DNA of 64,000 nucleotides from Hypoxylon rubiginosum (GCA_902806565.1 CADCXA010000016.1:1178001-1242000), one strand, 5' to 3'. Shown: positions 22,222 to 34,159, counted from the stretch's first letter. The notes: generated by a model from the sequence alone, not told the origin. Program-made: numbers and translations.

Positions 22222-22227
22222 TTTATA
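22222..22227 (-). promoter_or_regulatory. TATA-box-like element upstream of GH28
   Basis: On the minus strand this reads TATAAA within GTATAAATAG, about 90 bp upstream of the GH28 ATG, a plausible TATA position for a strongly regulated secreted-enzyme gene. Confidence 0.5.
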
Positions 22228-23577
22228 CATAATGCTCCAAATATTATTCCCCAAGGTTCAATGTTACCCTAGGTCTAATCATTCATAAGATTAACAGCCT
22301 TGGGTATCCTGTCTTCTCCGCATCGGTTCTTATTACCCCGGAATTGTCTTATTTCCAGGCGGGGAACGAATAAAACAAATGTTCAGGGGCAAGCGAAATT
22401 CGCATTTGCTCGGGCTCTCAGACCCGGATGACGTATGGATGGTCTGCGAATTTCGGATTCGACTATGTGTTCCGAATGGTCCTTAAATTATATTGAAAGA
22501 GTTATGTTATGGAGACAGTATCTCTAGACTCTAGAAGATTTTCTTAGCACATATGCACCTAGGTATAATACAAGCCTTTTGGTGTGACTTGAACTTTTCT
22601 TTGAGGTCGTCCTTGATGCTCTACATTCCAGGCAATAGGTACCTAGGAGGTTATTACCCGGTGGGTAGCTAAAAGAAAAAGAAGAAAAAACCCCCCTTCT
22701 AGATATAACTCATGCTTCTATTGGAAATATGGGCACAATAAAGTACAAATTGCTATCTAAAAGGTACCTACCTAGGTATGTATGCTTTGAATTAGGATAC
22801 AATTTGTCCCTCAAAAACACAGGTCTTTCATGCCATACCTTAGGAGGACTCTGCTAGCCACGGAAAGGTTTCGTATTATAGGCAATGCGATAGGCGAGAA
22901 AATGAAAACAGATCGAAAATTAGCTCTGGGGTAGTTAAATATACCTAGGTAGATGACTTACTATTTGATGGGTTCGGGGTATAAGTCGCCCTCTTCTGCA
23001 CCGGTCTCTTCCTTGCCTCTAAGGTGTCGAGGATCTACACTTTCAAGATGGATTTTATGTTGCCAGTAACTCTGAAGACTATATGCCAAGCTCTCTGAAA
23101 GCTGTAACGTAGCCATGAATGCCCATTATTTTCATCCTGGTCCTACCTAATTCTAGCCACAGCATCTTGTAGTAAGAGCCAAGTCTACTATCAATATGTA
23201 ACTTTACCATATAGTCGACAGTGAAAGCACTAACCTTGCAGACAAGGGTTTCGGATTTTCCGCTACAACTCGACCGACATCAGGGTTACTTGAAGAATAT
23301 ACTTTAAGCAGAAAACACTAGTTTATCAGTAGGCAACTCACTTGAGCTGATGCGGATTCTTAAGTTACATTAACTCTGTGAACTCTTATACCTTGCTGAT
23401 CAAAATCTATGGCAACATTTCCAATGTCCGCCATTTACCCTTTGATATTAATTACTCTGCGCTTTGGCTGGTCGTACTTAAGGTCCTACCTATTTGAATA
23501 GATTAAGGTCACGAGGGTTTCCCCCTTTTCCCTTTCCCTTTTTGCGTTAGGGCATGACTTGATATTCATTCATTTAT

Positions 23578-23603
23578 CCTTCTTCTTCTTCTTCTTCTTC
23601 TTC
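23578..23603. repeat. TTC trinucleotide microsatellite
   Basis: Uninterrupted run of about eight TTC units, followed immediately by a GTACCTACTTAGGTACC-type palindrome. Confidence 0.9.
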
Positions 23604-24934
23604 GTACCTACTTAGGTACCTAGGTAGTTATGAGAATGTTGGATTTAATTAACTCTTCTTGATACAAAGAGGGAGGTAATAAGAAGTGTTTGGATGAATA
23701 AGCTGACGTGTGTCGCTATTGGCCTCCCTGTTTTGTTTCGGTACCGCTCGCCATCTTCTAGTGCATTGTACAAACTGTATCTATATCATGTATCCACTCC
23801 ATTCTAACTATCAAGTGTAACTAAGAAGACCGATAACTGTCATGCAAAGCCGCGAGGTAACACGAAGCAAGACATTACGAGACCCGCATACAGTGACAGA
23901 AATCACATCCGGCAGTTACAGATATACCTCTCCCCTTCCAAGCACCGTGATTAACGAGGTCTATGATGTATTCGGTATTTTTTGAGTCATTTTGTTCGTA
24001 TTAGTCGGAAATGGATGTAAGCCCTAATATGCCACGACCACATGCGCTATGGTGTGATGCGGAGAAGGCTGCAGGACCAATCCCCGGATTGGATCCTTGG
24101 TAATACGTAGGGTTACATGGACCAATGCAATTGTTCACATTGTTTGTGGTTGTTGGAATGCTCACTAATAAGCATTGTGATACGCTTTGTCCCGACAAAC
24201 AAAGGAGCCCCGATGGGGATTTGGGGCGCAACCGGCAATGATGTTACTGGACACAATGAAAATTCAGCTTCGTAAATGGCCGGGTGACCGAGTCCACGAA
24301 AATGTGACAGCCACATTATTAATTAATTCCGTCTCCGTAGAAGGGTGGAATGGATAGACCAATATCATGGCGGCCAACCGGGGGCGGCTTTGGATAGGTA
24401 TCCGGGCATTAGCTGTTTGTAAGCTCACAATCAGAATCAAGACGAAAAATTCTTGATATTGTGCTGATATCATAACATCATCGAAACCCAATTTAGGTTA
24501 AGTCTTAGGAGGTGCGATGAAAGAAATCCGGGGTAATGCAAGGGAATATCAAAGGATGTCATTCGTCAAAGCTCTTTCAGTGTGTGTTGTGAACAGCGTA
24601 CCAACTGAGTCTTCTAGCGTAGATTATTTAACCAATGGGTAGTATAGAACATAGTCACGCTTCTTGTTTCCAAGCTAACATCTTGCCTGTCAGATGCCCT
24701 TACAGAAACCCCCTTCGGTATCCGAAGTCCATCTACACAGCCTATACAGTATACGACTCATACATGTCAGCTGACAGGGGAATACACCTGTTAGTTTCGA
24801 TCTCGTAGCCCCCAGCAATAACTTATACGAGCTGACATACAATTTATATGAAAGCCGTCGTCCGCTACATGGGATCTGAGGCTCCCGGTAGATCTGCGTT
24901 ATCGAGCGGTCGACATTTTGCCGGAATTATCCAA

Positions 24935-27079
24935 ATGGCTCCTTTATTAGTCCCAGCCCTATGGGTCTTGCTAAGCTTTCTTGCTTACCAGGTCCATAGT
25001 GCACCTCATGCGAAGCAACCTCGCCAATCTGCGGGGGTGTGTACTCTTGATTACTTTGGCGGAATTGTCCCTGCTGGAGTTACAGTTGAACTAGTGCAGC
25101 ATGTCACCAGTGGTTCTTTTGTGGAAAGCGGAAATATAGGATACCCAGCAATGGCTTCTGGGCTTCCGCCACTGTGTGTTGCTATAATCAATAACGAGAC
25201 GGCAGGCTACCGTTTCGGCATGTTTCTTCCCGATGCATGGAACTCGAAACTCCTCGTTGTAGGGAGTTATTCATTCCTTGGTGGCATCAATTGGCTTGAT
25301 ATGGGACCAGGCGCAATCCAAAATATGGCTAGTCTTTCTACTGATACAGGTATGTTCAAACGGGTACTTCATTGCTTTCGTGCAATCTCCCTTCTCACCT
25401 AACTCGTAAGTGTATAACATGTATCTAATCAAGAGAGAATTTTAAGGGCACAGCTCTGGTCAGGGTGACTTGACGTGGCCTACAACGGAACAAACTAGAG
25501 TCAATTGGGCCTACCAGGCTCTAGAAGGTTCTATAATTCTAGGAAAATCACTTATTCAAGCCTATTATGACAATCAAATCGCGTATTCGTATTATTCGGG
25601 CTGTTCAACTGGCGGGCGTCAAGGCTTGAAGCAAATCCAAGTTCGTCTTTTTACAATAATACCTATTTAAAAAGAAAGAAAGTCAAGACTAATTTTGTGA
25701 TAGAGAGACCCTGATATCTTCGATGGAGCTTTGATCGGAGCACCTGCATGGGACACAAAGAATTTGATGCCCTATATATCAAAACTGGCGACCTGGAATC
25801 TACCAGAGGATGCCGACGGTAGTATCTCTGACACCAGTCTGTTCACTCGGCTACAGGAAGAGGTGCTGAGACAATGCGACCCGCTTGACGGCGTGGAAGA
25901 TAATATTGTTAGTTCACCTTCCGCTTGCAGAGAACAGTTCGATATTACTAGAATTCGCTGCGACGTGGCTACAGATCAGACGGGTTGCTGGTCTCAAGCG
26001 CAAATTGAAACGGCGCAAACCATGTACAGCGATTACATTACGGATGACGGAGAATTTGTATACAATGGACTGGATTATAGCTCTGAAGCTGAATGGGCTA
26101 CATTCCTCTTCCCAGCGGATCCAGCCAGCTCCAGCAATGTAAGAAGGAATTTCGATGCGCAATACGAACGAACGTTCATGGGCTATGGCTCTGGCTGGCA
26201 GATCACCTCATACAACGACACGGTAGTGGATGACGCAAGAATCCGTGACCAGAGCTCAGTACAAGCGACCGCTGATCAATATGATCTTGGTAGCTTTCGC
26301 AGCACGGGCAAAATTAGTACGTATATTTAGAGTTACTTCTTTCTCTCCCCTAGACTGGACCACCCGCTTGCCTTTCACGTTATATGAAAGAGCTTGAGCT
26401 TGTGGTGTTCATTTTATATATGAATATCCCTCTTTGAAGTACCCATCTACCCATACTCGAATTTGTAGTGGCTGACATCGCACTTTATAGTTTTATACGG
26501 AGGCCTTGCCGATGCAACGGTACCTGTAGAGCATACGACGCTGTATTATAACAGGACCATCGAAGCTATGGGGAATGTCGATGACTTCTTCCGCTATTTC
26601 CAGATCCCGGGTATGAGTCACGTACGTAACTACTTTTCGTTAAGACCCCTAAGTTTACCCTTTGGAACCTAAAGCTAACTTTTTAAGTGCTGGGGGACTC
26701 CCGATAATGTCCATGCTCCATGGATGATGGTGAGTCTGGGACATACCTTTCCAAAAATCCAGTCATGAAGTAAAATATACTAACTGGTTGATGATAGGGA
26801 GGCGCTGGCCAAGCTTCCCAGAGACCTCCTTATAACTCCGGCTTTTCGGTCCCGCTGGGCAACAACGACACTCGACATGATGCTTTGTTGGCGCTGATGG
26901 ACTGGGTGGAAAATGGCAATGCGGTTTCTGAGATCATTGCGTCGGAATTCAACTTCACCGACGCAACGTTACAAAATATTGTTATGTATAGGCAACGGCC
27001 TATTTGTATGTACCCTCGGACGGCGACATGGGATGGTCAGGGACCTCAGGACGACGCTTCGAGCTGGCATTGTACGTAA
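24935..27079 (+). CDS. Tannase / feruloyl esterase family hydrolase, secreted
   Basis: Six exons: 24935-25349, 25447-25640, 25704-26316, 26491-26621, 26688-26729 and 26798-27079, giving 558 aa with consistent phases. The start at 24935 is chosen because it begins a clean signal peptide (MAPLLVPALWVLLSFLAYQVHSA); the first in-frame ATG is at 24848. Catalytic features of the tannase family are intact: YSGCSTGGRQG with nucleophile about Ser192 and its neighbouring Cys, the Asp of GGLADATVP, and GMSHCWG giving the His with its paired Cys. Family members release gallic or ferulic acid from plant polyphenols and cell-wall arabinoxylan or pectin. Cys-rich calcium-loop residues are present. It sits among other secreted wall-active genes. 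Substrate (gallate or ferulate) cannot be decided from sequence. Confidence 0.93.
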
Positions 27080-27517
27080 TTTCATAGCACTGGCTCAGCC
27101 AAAGCACCCAAATGAATAATATCAAGATACACCATATTGCTGCTCCTAAGCAGGGGATTTCGATAGGCGATATTCGTCGGTGAGGCTTTAGTATCGGACG
27201 AATAGGGGTAATTTGCAATTATGAGATCCACTTCTATGTCATTACGTAATGCTCCTCAGGGGCTGGGTACATGAGATGACTAGTCACGTGATTCTATCGC
27301 TATCCTCGGTACATTACTACTTCGTACCTGTGATTTGATTTAGCGAGACAAGGGTATGATTACCTAATGTGCCGCCCGTGTTCCGAGGTAACATTATTGG
27401 GTCGCGAAACGCGAGACTGGTCCGTGATCAATAGGAGACCGCACTGCAAAGTCCTTCATGTGTTCGACGTCCTTTCTCCGTTAATAATACACGTCTTCGT
27501 GTGTATTTCCTACTACT
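27080..27517. other. Intergenic
   Basis: Between two plus-strand genes; holds the thioesterase promoter. A TCACGTGA-like E-box (AGTCACGTGATT) lies near 27281-27292. Otherwise nothing recognisable. Confidence 0.5.
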
Positions 27518-28792
27518 ATGAAATCTACAGATGCGGACACCGGTGGGCGCCTCATCTTCCAAGAGGTGATGAGCCTCGTCCCCCTTCCTAGCAAAGCCGA
27601 GAATGGAAGCACTAAGCGATACATGAGCCAACGAAGAGCGTGGTCTCCCGAAAGTGACATCTTGATTGCCAGTGGGAAACTTGATCCGGCAAAACAGACA
27701 TATCACAAGTCTCCCCAAAAGCAAGTCGCATACGGCGGGCATGTCTACAGCCAAGCGGGATTGGCTGCCTCCAGAGCATTCAGAGAGATGCAGGCTTCCC
27801 ATTCCCAGAAGGATGCACCACGAAAGAAGTTTGGTATTCATGTAAGTTGTTTTCATCTATCAATTTTTGAGTAGAATATGCCAAAAACTCATAATCGATC
27901 AGTCTGCCTATTTCTATCTAGGTAGTTCACTCTTAGTTCTTCAGACTTGATCAACCTTGCTGATAATCCCAAGACTATTCATGGATATTTCAGTGAAGCT
28001 GCCTTCGTTGATAGGCCATTCATATACCACGTGACTACCGTTGCCCCTAATCCTGGCTTCCACAATCTTCTTGTCACGGTACGACAACCCCTATCGACAA
28101 GTACGAACGAGACAGGGGATCACTTTCCGCTAGAAGATGCCGATCTTCTTCTAGGTCCCGTCTGTTTCAATGCCCTCGTGTCGTTCAGGCCCACCGTTAT
28201 CGGCCAACACGCGGCTCAGGAACTGCCACCGCAAAAACGCTTCGCCGATGTTCTGAACTCGCGGTCGCCCACCGAATGGGATCACGCGCCGCATGTTGAT
28301 GTCGCGAAAACAGTTGAGGCTTTCCCAATGAAGAACGCGGGAACCTTTCCAATTGTCGATATGAGAAAGGTTGACCTCGCCGCCTTTAACGAGGGCAAAT
28401 CCCTTCACGAGCGCCGAGAACTCGTGCTATACCGACTCCTTGCGCCACTGCCCGCGGACGAACCCGATGCGCACATTTGCACGCATGCCTACGAAGCGGA
28501 CAGGAACGGACTACTCATGGTGGGTAATCACGTCGGGTTCGGTCACGACTTTGGTCGCGCAGCCAGTCTAAGCTATTCCTTTGTTGTTCATGTCAATCCA
28601 GAAAGCGCGGTCATGTCCTATGGTGAGGACGAGTGGTGGATCCAGGAGGCTTGCTTCCCCAGGGTTGAGGCAGGGAGGGGAATCATTATGAGCAAGATCT
28701 GGAGTCCACAAGGTGTACATGTGGCTACCGAATACCAAGACGGCATAATTCAACGCCAATGGAGGCCGGGCGAGAGACAAGGAAAACTCTGA
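27518..28792 (+). CDS. Acyl-CoA thioesterase (TesB/ACOT8-like, double hotdog)
   Basis: Two exons, 27518-27841 and 27974-28792, 380 aa. The donor GTAAGT after FGIH is clear. The acceptor at 27973 is chosen because it is the only one restoring the reading phase, giving FGIHTIHGYFSEAAFVDRPFIYHV, where the family has the same IH and GYF elements. The first hotdog contains YGGHVYSQAG; the second includes RNGLLMVGNHVGFG and the C-terminal SKIWSPQGVHVATEYQDGIIQ. Type-II thioesterases hydrolyse acyl-CoA to free acid and CoA, often in peroxisomes. The C-terminus here is GERQGKL: QGKL is not a canonical PTS1, though KL endings can act weakly, so location is uncertain. Confidence 0.88.
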
Positions 28793-29722
28793 GCTATGTA
28801 TACTCCAAAATATTAGCAACTGGTGCTAGGCGTCGTCGTTCGGATTGGGACCCGGGAAATTATTGTCTCTCAACTTATGTACATTCAAGCTTCCGGTTAA
28901 TTCGGAGAAATTGCTTAATTCCAGCTGGGATGCACTGAAATCATCGATGCAGCTAGTTTCTAATGCAGACATCACTGCCATCAGCTAATAGAAACGGCTA
29001 GAGCCGGTCCCGCGATCCCGCGATCCCGAGTTGCTTACCTGCCTAAACGTTTCCTTCACTAGAACATTTAACAAAGCACATAACTTTTGGCCGCACTAGC
29101 TGCGTGCGAAGACGCTGGTGGGGTGGTTCATGCCCTAGGCACTCAAACAGTCTGCGACCGTCTAACTAGGGGTTTCCACATTACAACATCTTTTCCCCCA
29201 TACCTATCCTATTCAGTACGGATTGGGGAGCGCTAACGCCACGAGCTGTGCTATTTGTAGAGTAAAATCTCTTATTTATAGAGTGTTCATAGAGTGCTTT
29301 TTGGACGGTTGGCTACCTGTCCACCAGGCCGTCGCATGTTGACTAAGAGCCATCCACCTTCAATGGAAGCTGAAGCTGAAGGGGAGAGGAAGACGAAGAG
29401 GAAGAGGGAGAGGGAGAGGGATTTTTACGCTCTACAAACAGGATAGCTCTTTATTCGCTCTCCACGGCTAACCAGCCTGTGGTGAACCTGAATACCCCAG
29501 GGTCCCGTGTCACAGTGTGACAGCCACAGGATACAGGTCAAATTTCCCTGTGGAAATTCCGTACTGTCCTTCAAAGAAGTCGACGAGGTCCAACTTTCTC
29601 GGATCCCCGGCGCCAATACTGAGAGGATATGCGCCCTGTCGCTCTCCCTCAAAGGATCCGCTACAGTCAATTAGAGAAGGTGTTCGACGAGCCATTACTC
29701 CCTCCGCCGTTTAGCTACCTTT
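28793..29722. other. Intergenic with purine-rich tract
   Basis: No supported gene. A GGAAGAGGGAGA-type purine tract lies near 29375-29420. A minus-strand frame of 61 codons at 29510-29695 has an ordered look but matches no family I know. It precedes the helicase relic and may be part of the same decayed insertion. Confidence 0.45.
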
Positions 29723-30130
29723 ACGGCACGGACCACTGCTCTCGCTGCCGGGCAGGCGGCGTGGGAGACCTACGAGGGCAAGAACAACATCAACAAGTAA
29801 CTAGCCTCCCTATTTGCCAGCGTCCTCGACCGCACAGGCATCCTCTGCGTGACACCCGCTAGCTCAGAGAATATCAAGGAGTACCGGGAGTGGAAGACCT
29901 GCAAGGCCAAGGGCATCGCCGTTGACGAGGCCGCCAACACAAGCCCTCTTGCCTTGCTTCCTCAGCGGCGATCCGAAGCAGTTCCCGCCAGCCGTCGCAT
30001 CGGCGGGTGAGAAGGACGCAGACGACAATCTGTTCCACCGCCACATGGACGACGCCAAGCTCTCTGTGTTGGAGTTCTTCTAGGCTTCCGGCATACCCGT
30101 CTACCGGCTCCGCGTCCAGCTCGCGAGAGC
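29723..30130 (+). pseudogene. Relic of a NAM7/UPF1-type superfamily 1 helicase
   Basis: Conceptual reading in shifting frames gives helicase core pieces in order: a segment ending KNNINK, a stop, LASLFASVLDRTGILCVTPASS, KAKGIAVDEAA (motif II, DEAA), a frameshift, CFLSGDPKQFPPAV (motif III, GDPKQ), AKLSVLEFF, a stop, then SGIPVYRLRVQL. These match the AAA_11/AAA_12 helicases common in repeat-rich fungal genomes. Walker A and the C-terminal motifs are missing. At least two stops and one frameshift are present, so it is not expressed as protein. The fragment is GC-rich relative to its surroundings. Confidence 0.85.
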
Positions 30131-30318
30131 TACATTTCCATTTCTCCGTGTTTTAAAGACATAAGGTAGATTAGTCTCATTTTAAAATGGGCCCGAATTA
30201 AAGATATATTTATATCATTCATCGCTTCATATTCAACTTCAACCCAAGTCGGTATCTCATGACCATTAATTCATCTAACACTACCCACTAGCTAAACTGT
30301 CGTATCTCCAGATCAGAT

Positions 30319-30843
30319 TCAGAACTTTTTGCCCGACATACCGTCAGTCTTCTCTTTCTTTTTTCGCAGCAGCTCCTCTTCTTCGCGCTGGATTTCCGCG
30401 TCAACTTTCGCACCCCGCGAAGGCTCGTTCCCGTGCATCGTGGCCTGAAATCGCAAGTGTAAGTGATGGGATTTTATTCCATTTGGTGAGTAGCAGATGA
30501 CATACACGATACGTGGGATCATTTTTATACCTCTCGGCGATTTGATCATTTATCTAAACCCGCCAAGAGTTAGAAGTTGGGTCAATGCTGCGCCCTAGAG
30601 GGCGAATTATAGCTGTACGTACGTCTTCCTCCAGCATCTTGTTCATCGCCTTATTCTGGTCCTCTACCGGCGTTGTATTAGCGCTATGATAGTGTGTACA
30701 CATGGCATCGTTAGAAACTCACTGGGCCTGTAGCCTTCGGCTTTCGTCGTGTGATGTTTCTCTTCGTTTGCGACACTGGCTCTCCCGTAATTGACCTGAT
30801 CCTGGTCCTCGTATATGGCAGCAGATCCGTGGTTGCCAGACAT
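30319..30843 (-). CDS. Small conserved fungal protein, 111 aa, four exons
   Basis: Exons 30843-30723, 30663-30623, 30553-30506 and 30444-30319; three introns of 59, 69 and 61 nt with good donors (GTGAG, GTACGT, GTATGT) and acceptors and matching phases. The protein is hydrophilic and charged: MSGNHGSAAIYEDQDQ at the start, a middle NKMLEEDINDQIAERYKNDPT, then ATMHGNEPSRGAKVDAEIQ and a Glu/Lys-rich coiled end finishing MSGKKF. The HGNEPSRGAKVDAE segment is the core of a family of short uncharacterised ascomycete proteins. No signal peptide or membrane segment. Function unknown; the shape suggests an intrinsically disordered, possibly stress-related cytosolic protein, which is only inference. 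Confidence 0.82.
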
Positions 30844-31280
30844 AGCTACGTCTTTTTTGAATATACCTCTTTTTTTTTTTAGGAAGGTAGTTATTTGTGA
30901 AGAATCTTGTTAGGATACAATTCGCAAAAAAGTTCGAAATGAGGAATGCGATACGGGCGCGATATATACCATCTATGATGTTGAATTGTTTGCTTTGTTT
31001 GTCCTCGACTGGTCGACGTCATTATTGCGACGCCGTTGGAGTCTCTAAACGTACATATTGGTCCGGCATATTGCGGTTTAGTGATGTCATGCATCGACAT
31101 TATGATCAATATGCCCCGAGTCTCCATCTATCCGATATGCGGAACAAGACCGGGATCCTCTCAGGGGTTCACTCGGACGGCTTGGCTGCGAATGTCCACA
31201 GCTGCCTATAATTCGGAACAAATCTCTCATTCTTTACTTCTCTAATACTTCGATTCGATAGAAAAAAAAATTCAATCAAT
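30844..31280. other. Divergent promoter region
   Basis: Shared between the small minus-strand gene and the plus-strand aldo-keto reductase. Contains a T-run near 30870-30880 and an A-run just before 31281. No gene seen. Confidence 0.5.
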
Positions 31281-32439
31281 ATGCTGTTTATTCAACCTAT
31301 TTCAGTCGCGGCGGTTTTCGCTGGCCTTTTCGCCCCCTTCCCCACGCTAGCCCTCGCAGAGGGTGATATCACAGGCGTACGCGACATACCTCAATTTGGT
31401 TTAGGAACATGGCTCTCCAACAGAGAGAAGGTACTTTCTTTTATTCTTTTATTTTTATTAATGTTGTTTTGGGGGGATGAGTACCTAACTAATAGTCCTG
31501 TTTTAATCCTACATGTAGGTAGCGCATGCCGTGAAATACGCCCTAGACTTAGGATATAATCATATTGACGCCGCTCTTATCTATCGTAAGAAATGCCAGA
31601 TTCTCATGGGCTAATCAATGACACTAGATGCTAATATACCCCTAGGAAATGAAGATCAAACTGGCAGAGGAATTGCTGCTGCAGATGTTGCCCGGGAAGA
31701 TATCTGGGTCACTAGTAAATTATGGAATGACGACCACCGGCCTGACGAAGCTACTGCAGCAATTCAAAAGTCACTATCAGATCTCGGTGTGGAATACTTG
31801 GATCTGTACCTTATGCACTGGCCTGTCGCTTTTGTTCCTGGCGAGAGTCCCAAGATAGATCAGGAAACGTCGATATTCGATACCTGGCGAACTATGGAGA
31901 ATTTCGTAAGAGCCAACCTGACTCGGCACATCGGCATTTCAAATTTCGCAAAGAAGGATGTCGAAGCTATTATGGACATGTGCACAATATGCCCATACGC
32001 ACACGAATTCGAGACACATCCTTACTTGCAGCAACAGGACTTTGTGGATTTCCACAAGGATATCGGCGTGAAAGTCATCGCGTACTCACCACTGGCGAAT
32101 ACCAATCCTCACTACGATAGCGACGTCCAACCCATCTTCGAGGATACTTTCTGGAAAGACCTGGCTGGCAAGAAGAATGCTACAGTGGCGCAGACTGTGC
32201 TTGCCTGGGGCATAAACAGGGGTGTTGTAGTTATCCCCAAGAGCGTACATGAGAAGTACATCAGCGAAAATCAAGGCGCATTGGAAATCAGCTTCACGGA
32301 TGACGAAATGAAGGCCATCCAAGATACGGATAAGAAAGTTCGTATGAATGACCCGGGAAAAGGCTGGGGTGTAAAATTGTTTGTCGACCTCGACGCTCCT
32401 ACGAGGCTGGATGATGACAAGAAGGCTCAGGAGCTATAG
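31281..32439 (+). CDS. Aldo-keto reductase with N-terminal signal peptide
   Basis: Exons 31281-31430, 31519-31585 and 31646-32439, 336 aa, phases consistent. The AKR tetrad is complete: Asp67 and Tyr72 (HIDAALIY), Lys97 (VTSKLW) and His130 (LMHWP). The NADPH-binding segment VVVIPKSVHEKYISEN is present near the C-terminus. AKRs reduce aldehydes, ketones and sugars and are normally cytosolic. Here residues 1-26 (MLFIQPISVAAVFAGLFAPFPTLALA, an Ala/Leu/Phe-rich core ending ALA) look like a signal peptide directly before the usual start of the barrel, so secretion or ER entry is inferred. Downstream it converges on a secreted CE5 esterase gene, with stops 182 bp apart. Confidence 0.9.
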
Positions 32440-32621
32440 ATCAAATCTCCGGATGATACTGCTTACCAGGTAGTTACCCGGGTTACAAGGGCTATGACGG
32501 TAATTTCCAGCACAGCGGGAGGAATAGTAAGAATGCAAGTAACGTGGCTGTTGGTTGACCTTTGCTATCTCTATATCGTTATGATGATAGGGGCTAAGAC
32601 GGAAGTGCTATTTGAAGCCGC

Positions 32622-33452
32622 CTATAAAAGAACCAGTCCTCCAAAGGCTAGCAGTAATCCCCAATTCAAATGCAGTGTCGGTACTTCGCTAGTAGAAACG
32701 AAGCCAGTTCCGTTGGAGGATGTCCTTTGAGATACGTCTAATTTGCTCTGGACGAATGCTAGTGCGGCCTGCCCATAAACCGATCCATACCCCTGGTGAG
32801 TCGCTGAGCTATTCCCCTTCGCGCAAAACGGATCGTCCACATCGCAAAAGGCTGCAATGATGTCTTCGAAAGCTAGACATTGAAAGCCGACGGGACGTGC
32901 AGCAAACTGGTTCACTTTGTTAGTCAAAGTAATTCAGGCAAGATGTTGCTCGGGACTAACTCCGCCTGCTGTTGCATTACCGACGTTGAATGGAAGGCCA
33001 TTTACGTGGCGTGGGTTTCCCATTAAGATAATCGCAGCTACCATCTTGCCAACGCCCAGCGAGATACTCGCCGCCGTCGTGTTCAGGCTGGTCCCATCCG
33101 GCCCACCGCAGAAAGCGTCGTCTACGATTTGCGCTCCCTGTGAATAGCCGACCATGACGATCTTGGATTCGGGGCACATTTGGTTGAACGTTTTCGTCTG
33201 GTTTGCTACCGCTGCCACACCGGCAGTAACGCTCGCCGCGTACACATTTCCGCCAGCAGCAGGGTACACGATAGACTCGGAAGTGGCGCCACTGTTTGCT
33301 TGCTCGATAAGGTTCACGACCGTCGAGGCAGAACCGAATCCGGGCGGCGCAGTGGTCTCGCGTGCGCCGAAGACTTTAACATTGGGACAGCTCTGGGCGG
33401 CAGTCGCCGATGCCGACAGAATGGCACTCAGAAGTATTCTTACGGATTTCAT
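32622..33452 (-). CDS. CE5 family esterase (acetylxylan esterase/cutinase), GPI-anchor type
   Basis: Exons 33452-32961 and 32906-32622, 258 aa; the 54-nt intron has a GACTAAC branch site. The start at 33452 is chosen because it begins a signal peptide (MKSVRILLSAILSASATA). The catalytic triad is Ser104 in GYSQGAQ, Asp in FCDVDDPFC and His in HQGYGSVYG. The segment FGARETTAPPGFG and YAASVTAGVAAVA are closer to acetylxylan esterases than to classical cutinases. After the catalytic domain comes a Ser/Thr-rich stretch and a hydrophobic C-terminus (LLLAFGGLVLL) with a small-residue site before it, typical of a GPI-attachment signal, so wall or membrane anchoring is predicted. Role: deacetylation of xylan or cleavage of cutin/polyester. 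Confidence 0.9.
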
Positions 33453-34159
33453 TCTAGTAAATGGGTAGGTACATATCACTTAAATCGAAGGACAGTTTTA
33501 TGGGCAACCCCAAAGCTTTATTGCGACTCGGAATCCGCTAGACTATTCATGATGCATTAGGTATGACCCCAGAGTAGATCGCGGCGACTGTTACGACGAT
33601 CAACTACGCCAAGTCGGATCCAGGCGGCAACCTTTTGACTGCCGTTAGAACTTGAAACGGCAAAGAGAGTTTCGAAACTGGGAGCCCTTTTTCGTGATCG
33701 CCGATACCTAGGCGGATTGCCCGGCACCCATGCTTTCAAGCATAAACATGTCGACAGGTAGAATTCGCATCTAGGTGGTCAATGTTTGAGACTTCTACAG
33801 ATAAATAGGAAGAAAGCATGTTTAAGCGTGAACCCAGCCTAGCATCGATATTAGGCCCCGACAACGAACCTCCGCAGATAAGGGCCCCGCATGTTCGCGG
33901 TCCGCCAAGACGGACGTCTCCGAGATGTGAACATCCGACGTCTATTAAGAAGGTGACGTCAAGGGTTGATAGATATCTACATAGGTAGATATTGACGCCA
34001 GGAGCATGGCTTCACTCGTTTAAATAGGTAGATAGGTGCCTACTGATTCATCTTTCTTGTACCGGTATCTTGCCATCTTACCTTACAGTCATTGCTGGTA
34101 GCAACAGAAACCCTCTTTGTCCCGTCCCAGCAGTTCTCGTCGAACTTGAAGATACCCTC
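33453..34159. other. Divergent promoter region, 0.7 kb
   Basis: Between the CE5 gene (minus) and the RidA-like gene (plus). Contains TACATAGGTAGATA motifs near 33979-34045. The 33557-33739 reading frame has no motif. No gene seen. Confidence 0.5.

Larger units (their letters stand above)
22135..24934. other. Gene-poor AT-rich divergent spacer, 2.8 kb
   Basis: Separates the minus-strand GH28 gene from the plus-strand tannase-family gene. No coding sequence is supported; frames at 24001-24491 carry no motif. It contains a TTC microsatellite (about 23579-23603), homopolymer C/A runs near 22680-22700 and many copies of a CCTAGGTA/TAGGTACC palindromic motif (22559, 22638, 22763, 22944, 23605-23625). 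It could be promoter DNA for both genes or old decayed sequence. Confidence 0.55.

Noticed and set aside
29510..29695. 61-codon minus-strand frame before the helicase relic
   Set aside because: Too short and unmatched; could be a further relic but there is not enough to call.
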